The notes under the pieces were generated by a model. It ran no database searches. It was not told the DNA's origin and saw only the letters and a list, made by a program, of their open reading frames with translations. The translations under genes were made by a program, and so were the position numbers. A DNA stretch of 32,796 nucleotides from JBJENW01 sp051880395 (lineage in GTDB: Bacteria > Bacillota > Clostridia > Lachnospirales > Lachnospiraceae): NCBI GenBank assembly GCA_051880395.1, contig JBJENW010000373.1, forward strand, positions 1-32,796. Direction: 5' to 3'. Shown one piece after another: positions 32,706 through 32,796 of the stretch. Each line of letters begins with the position of its first letter. Positions within the stretch are counted from its first letter, which is position 1.

Positions 32706-32796
32706 AGCAAACCCCTACGTTACTGACTCCACTACTTTTTGGGGAGTTTGACGAAAAATATCTCAACCGGGGAGGTCCTATGCGGACGTTTCCGAC
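32706..32796 (+). repeat. Hairpin element, copy D (plus orientation), running off the window
   Basis: A diverged outer domain (GACTCCACTACTTTTTGGGG at 32726-32745) is followed by GACGAAAAATATCTCAACCG and the left end CCTATGCGGACGTTTCC, as in copies A1 and C. The body lies beyond the window. As in copies A and C, it lies upstream of a minus-strand gene. Confidence 0.8.

Overview
The window looks like chromosomal DNA of a low-to-mid GC Firmicute, most likely a gut Lachnospiraceae (Clostridia). This rests on the gene content: argG, a MacB-type ABC triplet with a HlyD-like adaptor, a four-domain 2-hydroxyacyl-CoA dehydratase activase fusion, a CIRCE-controlled htpG, a COG2509-type flavoprotein, and a SipW/TasA-like surface locus with a fibro-slime protein. 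It also rests on strong AGGAGG-type ribosome binding sites and TTGxxx-17-TATAAT promoters. The genus is not determined. No rRNA, tRNA, CRISPR array, transposase or phage gene was seen.

Layout. (1) 129-1361: argG, closed by a bidirectional terminator. (2) 5711-1465, minus strand: a lipoprotein, HlyD-like adaptor, ABC ATPase and MacB-type permease in one operon. Its promoter carries a perfect inverted repeat over the -35 region. (3) 8134-5815, minus strand: a DUF2225 protein and a MocR-type regulator. (4) 8340-9302: a non-coding repeat element made of two giant hairpins pointing at each other (copies A1 and A2). (5) 20196-9311, minus strand: a ten-gene surface locus. It has four TasA/camelysin-like proteins with SipW-type signal peptides, a protein with a VKTGD sorting signal, a MucBP-like membrane-anchored protein, a SARP-like BTAD regulator, a 1038-residue fibro-slime adhesin, a stand-alone SipW signal peptidase, and a signal peptidase fused to a class B sortase. 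(6) 20350-22112, plus strand: a small LysM protein, a second hairpin element (B1, B2), and a rhomboid-fold membrane protein that lacks the catalytic motif. (7) 22314-26660: the giant dehydratase activase protein. (8) 26718-26924, minus strand: a small membrane protein. (9) 26996-27548: a rearranged third copy of the hairpin element (C). (10) 27755-29869: htpG behind a perfect CIRCE operator. (11) 32612-29928, minus strand: a small acidic protein, an FAD oxidoreductase and a PrsA-like lipoprotein. (12) From about 32706: the start of a fourth hairpin element (D), which runs off the window.

How it works together. The surface locus reads as a self-contained fibre/adhesin assembly unit: secreted TasA-like subunits, a signal peptidase to release them, a sortase fused to a second signal-peptidase domain to attach substrates, a large adhesin, and its own regulator. 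The promoter of its first gene has two 8-bp direct repeats at an 11-bp period placed 9 bp from the -10, the arrangement known for SARP regulators, so the embedded BTAD protein is the likely activator.

The least explained signal is the repeat family. Each full locus is a convergent pair of hairpins with arms of roughly 190 bp. Short 'joint' segments and the ends are conserved, while the stems between them differ in sequence but stay paired. That pattern of compensating change is what a conserved RNA or single-stranded DNA fold would leave. No protein in the window explains these elements.
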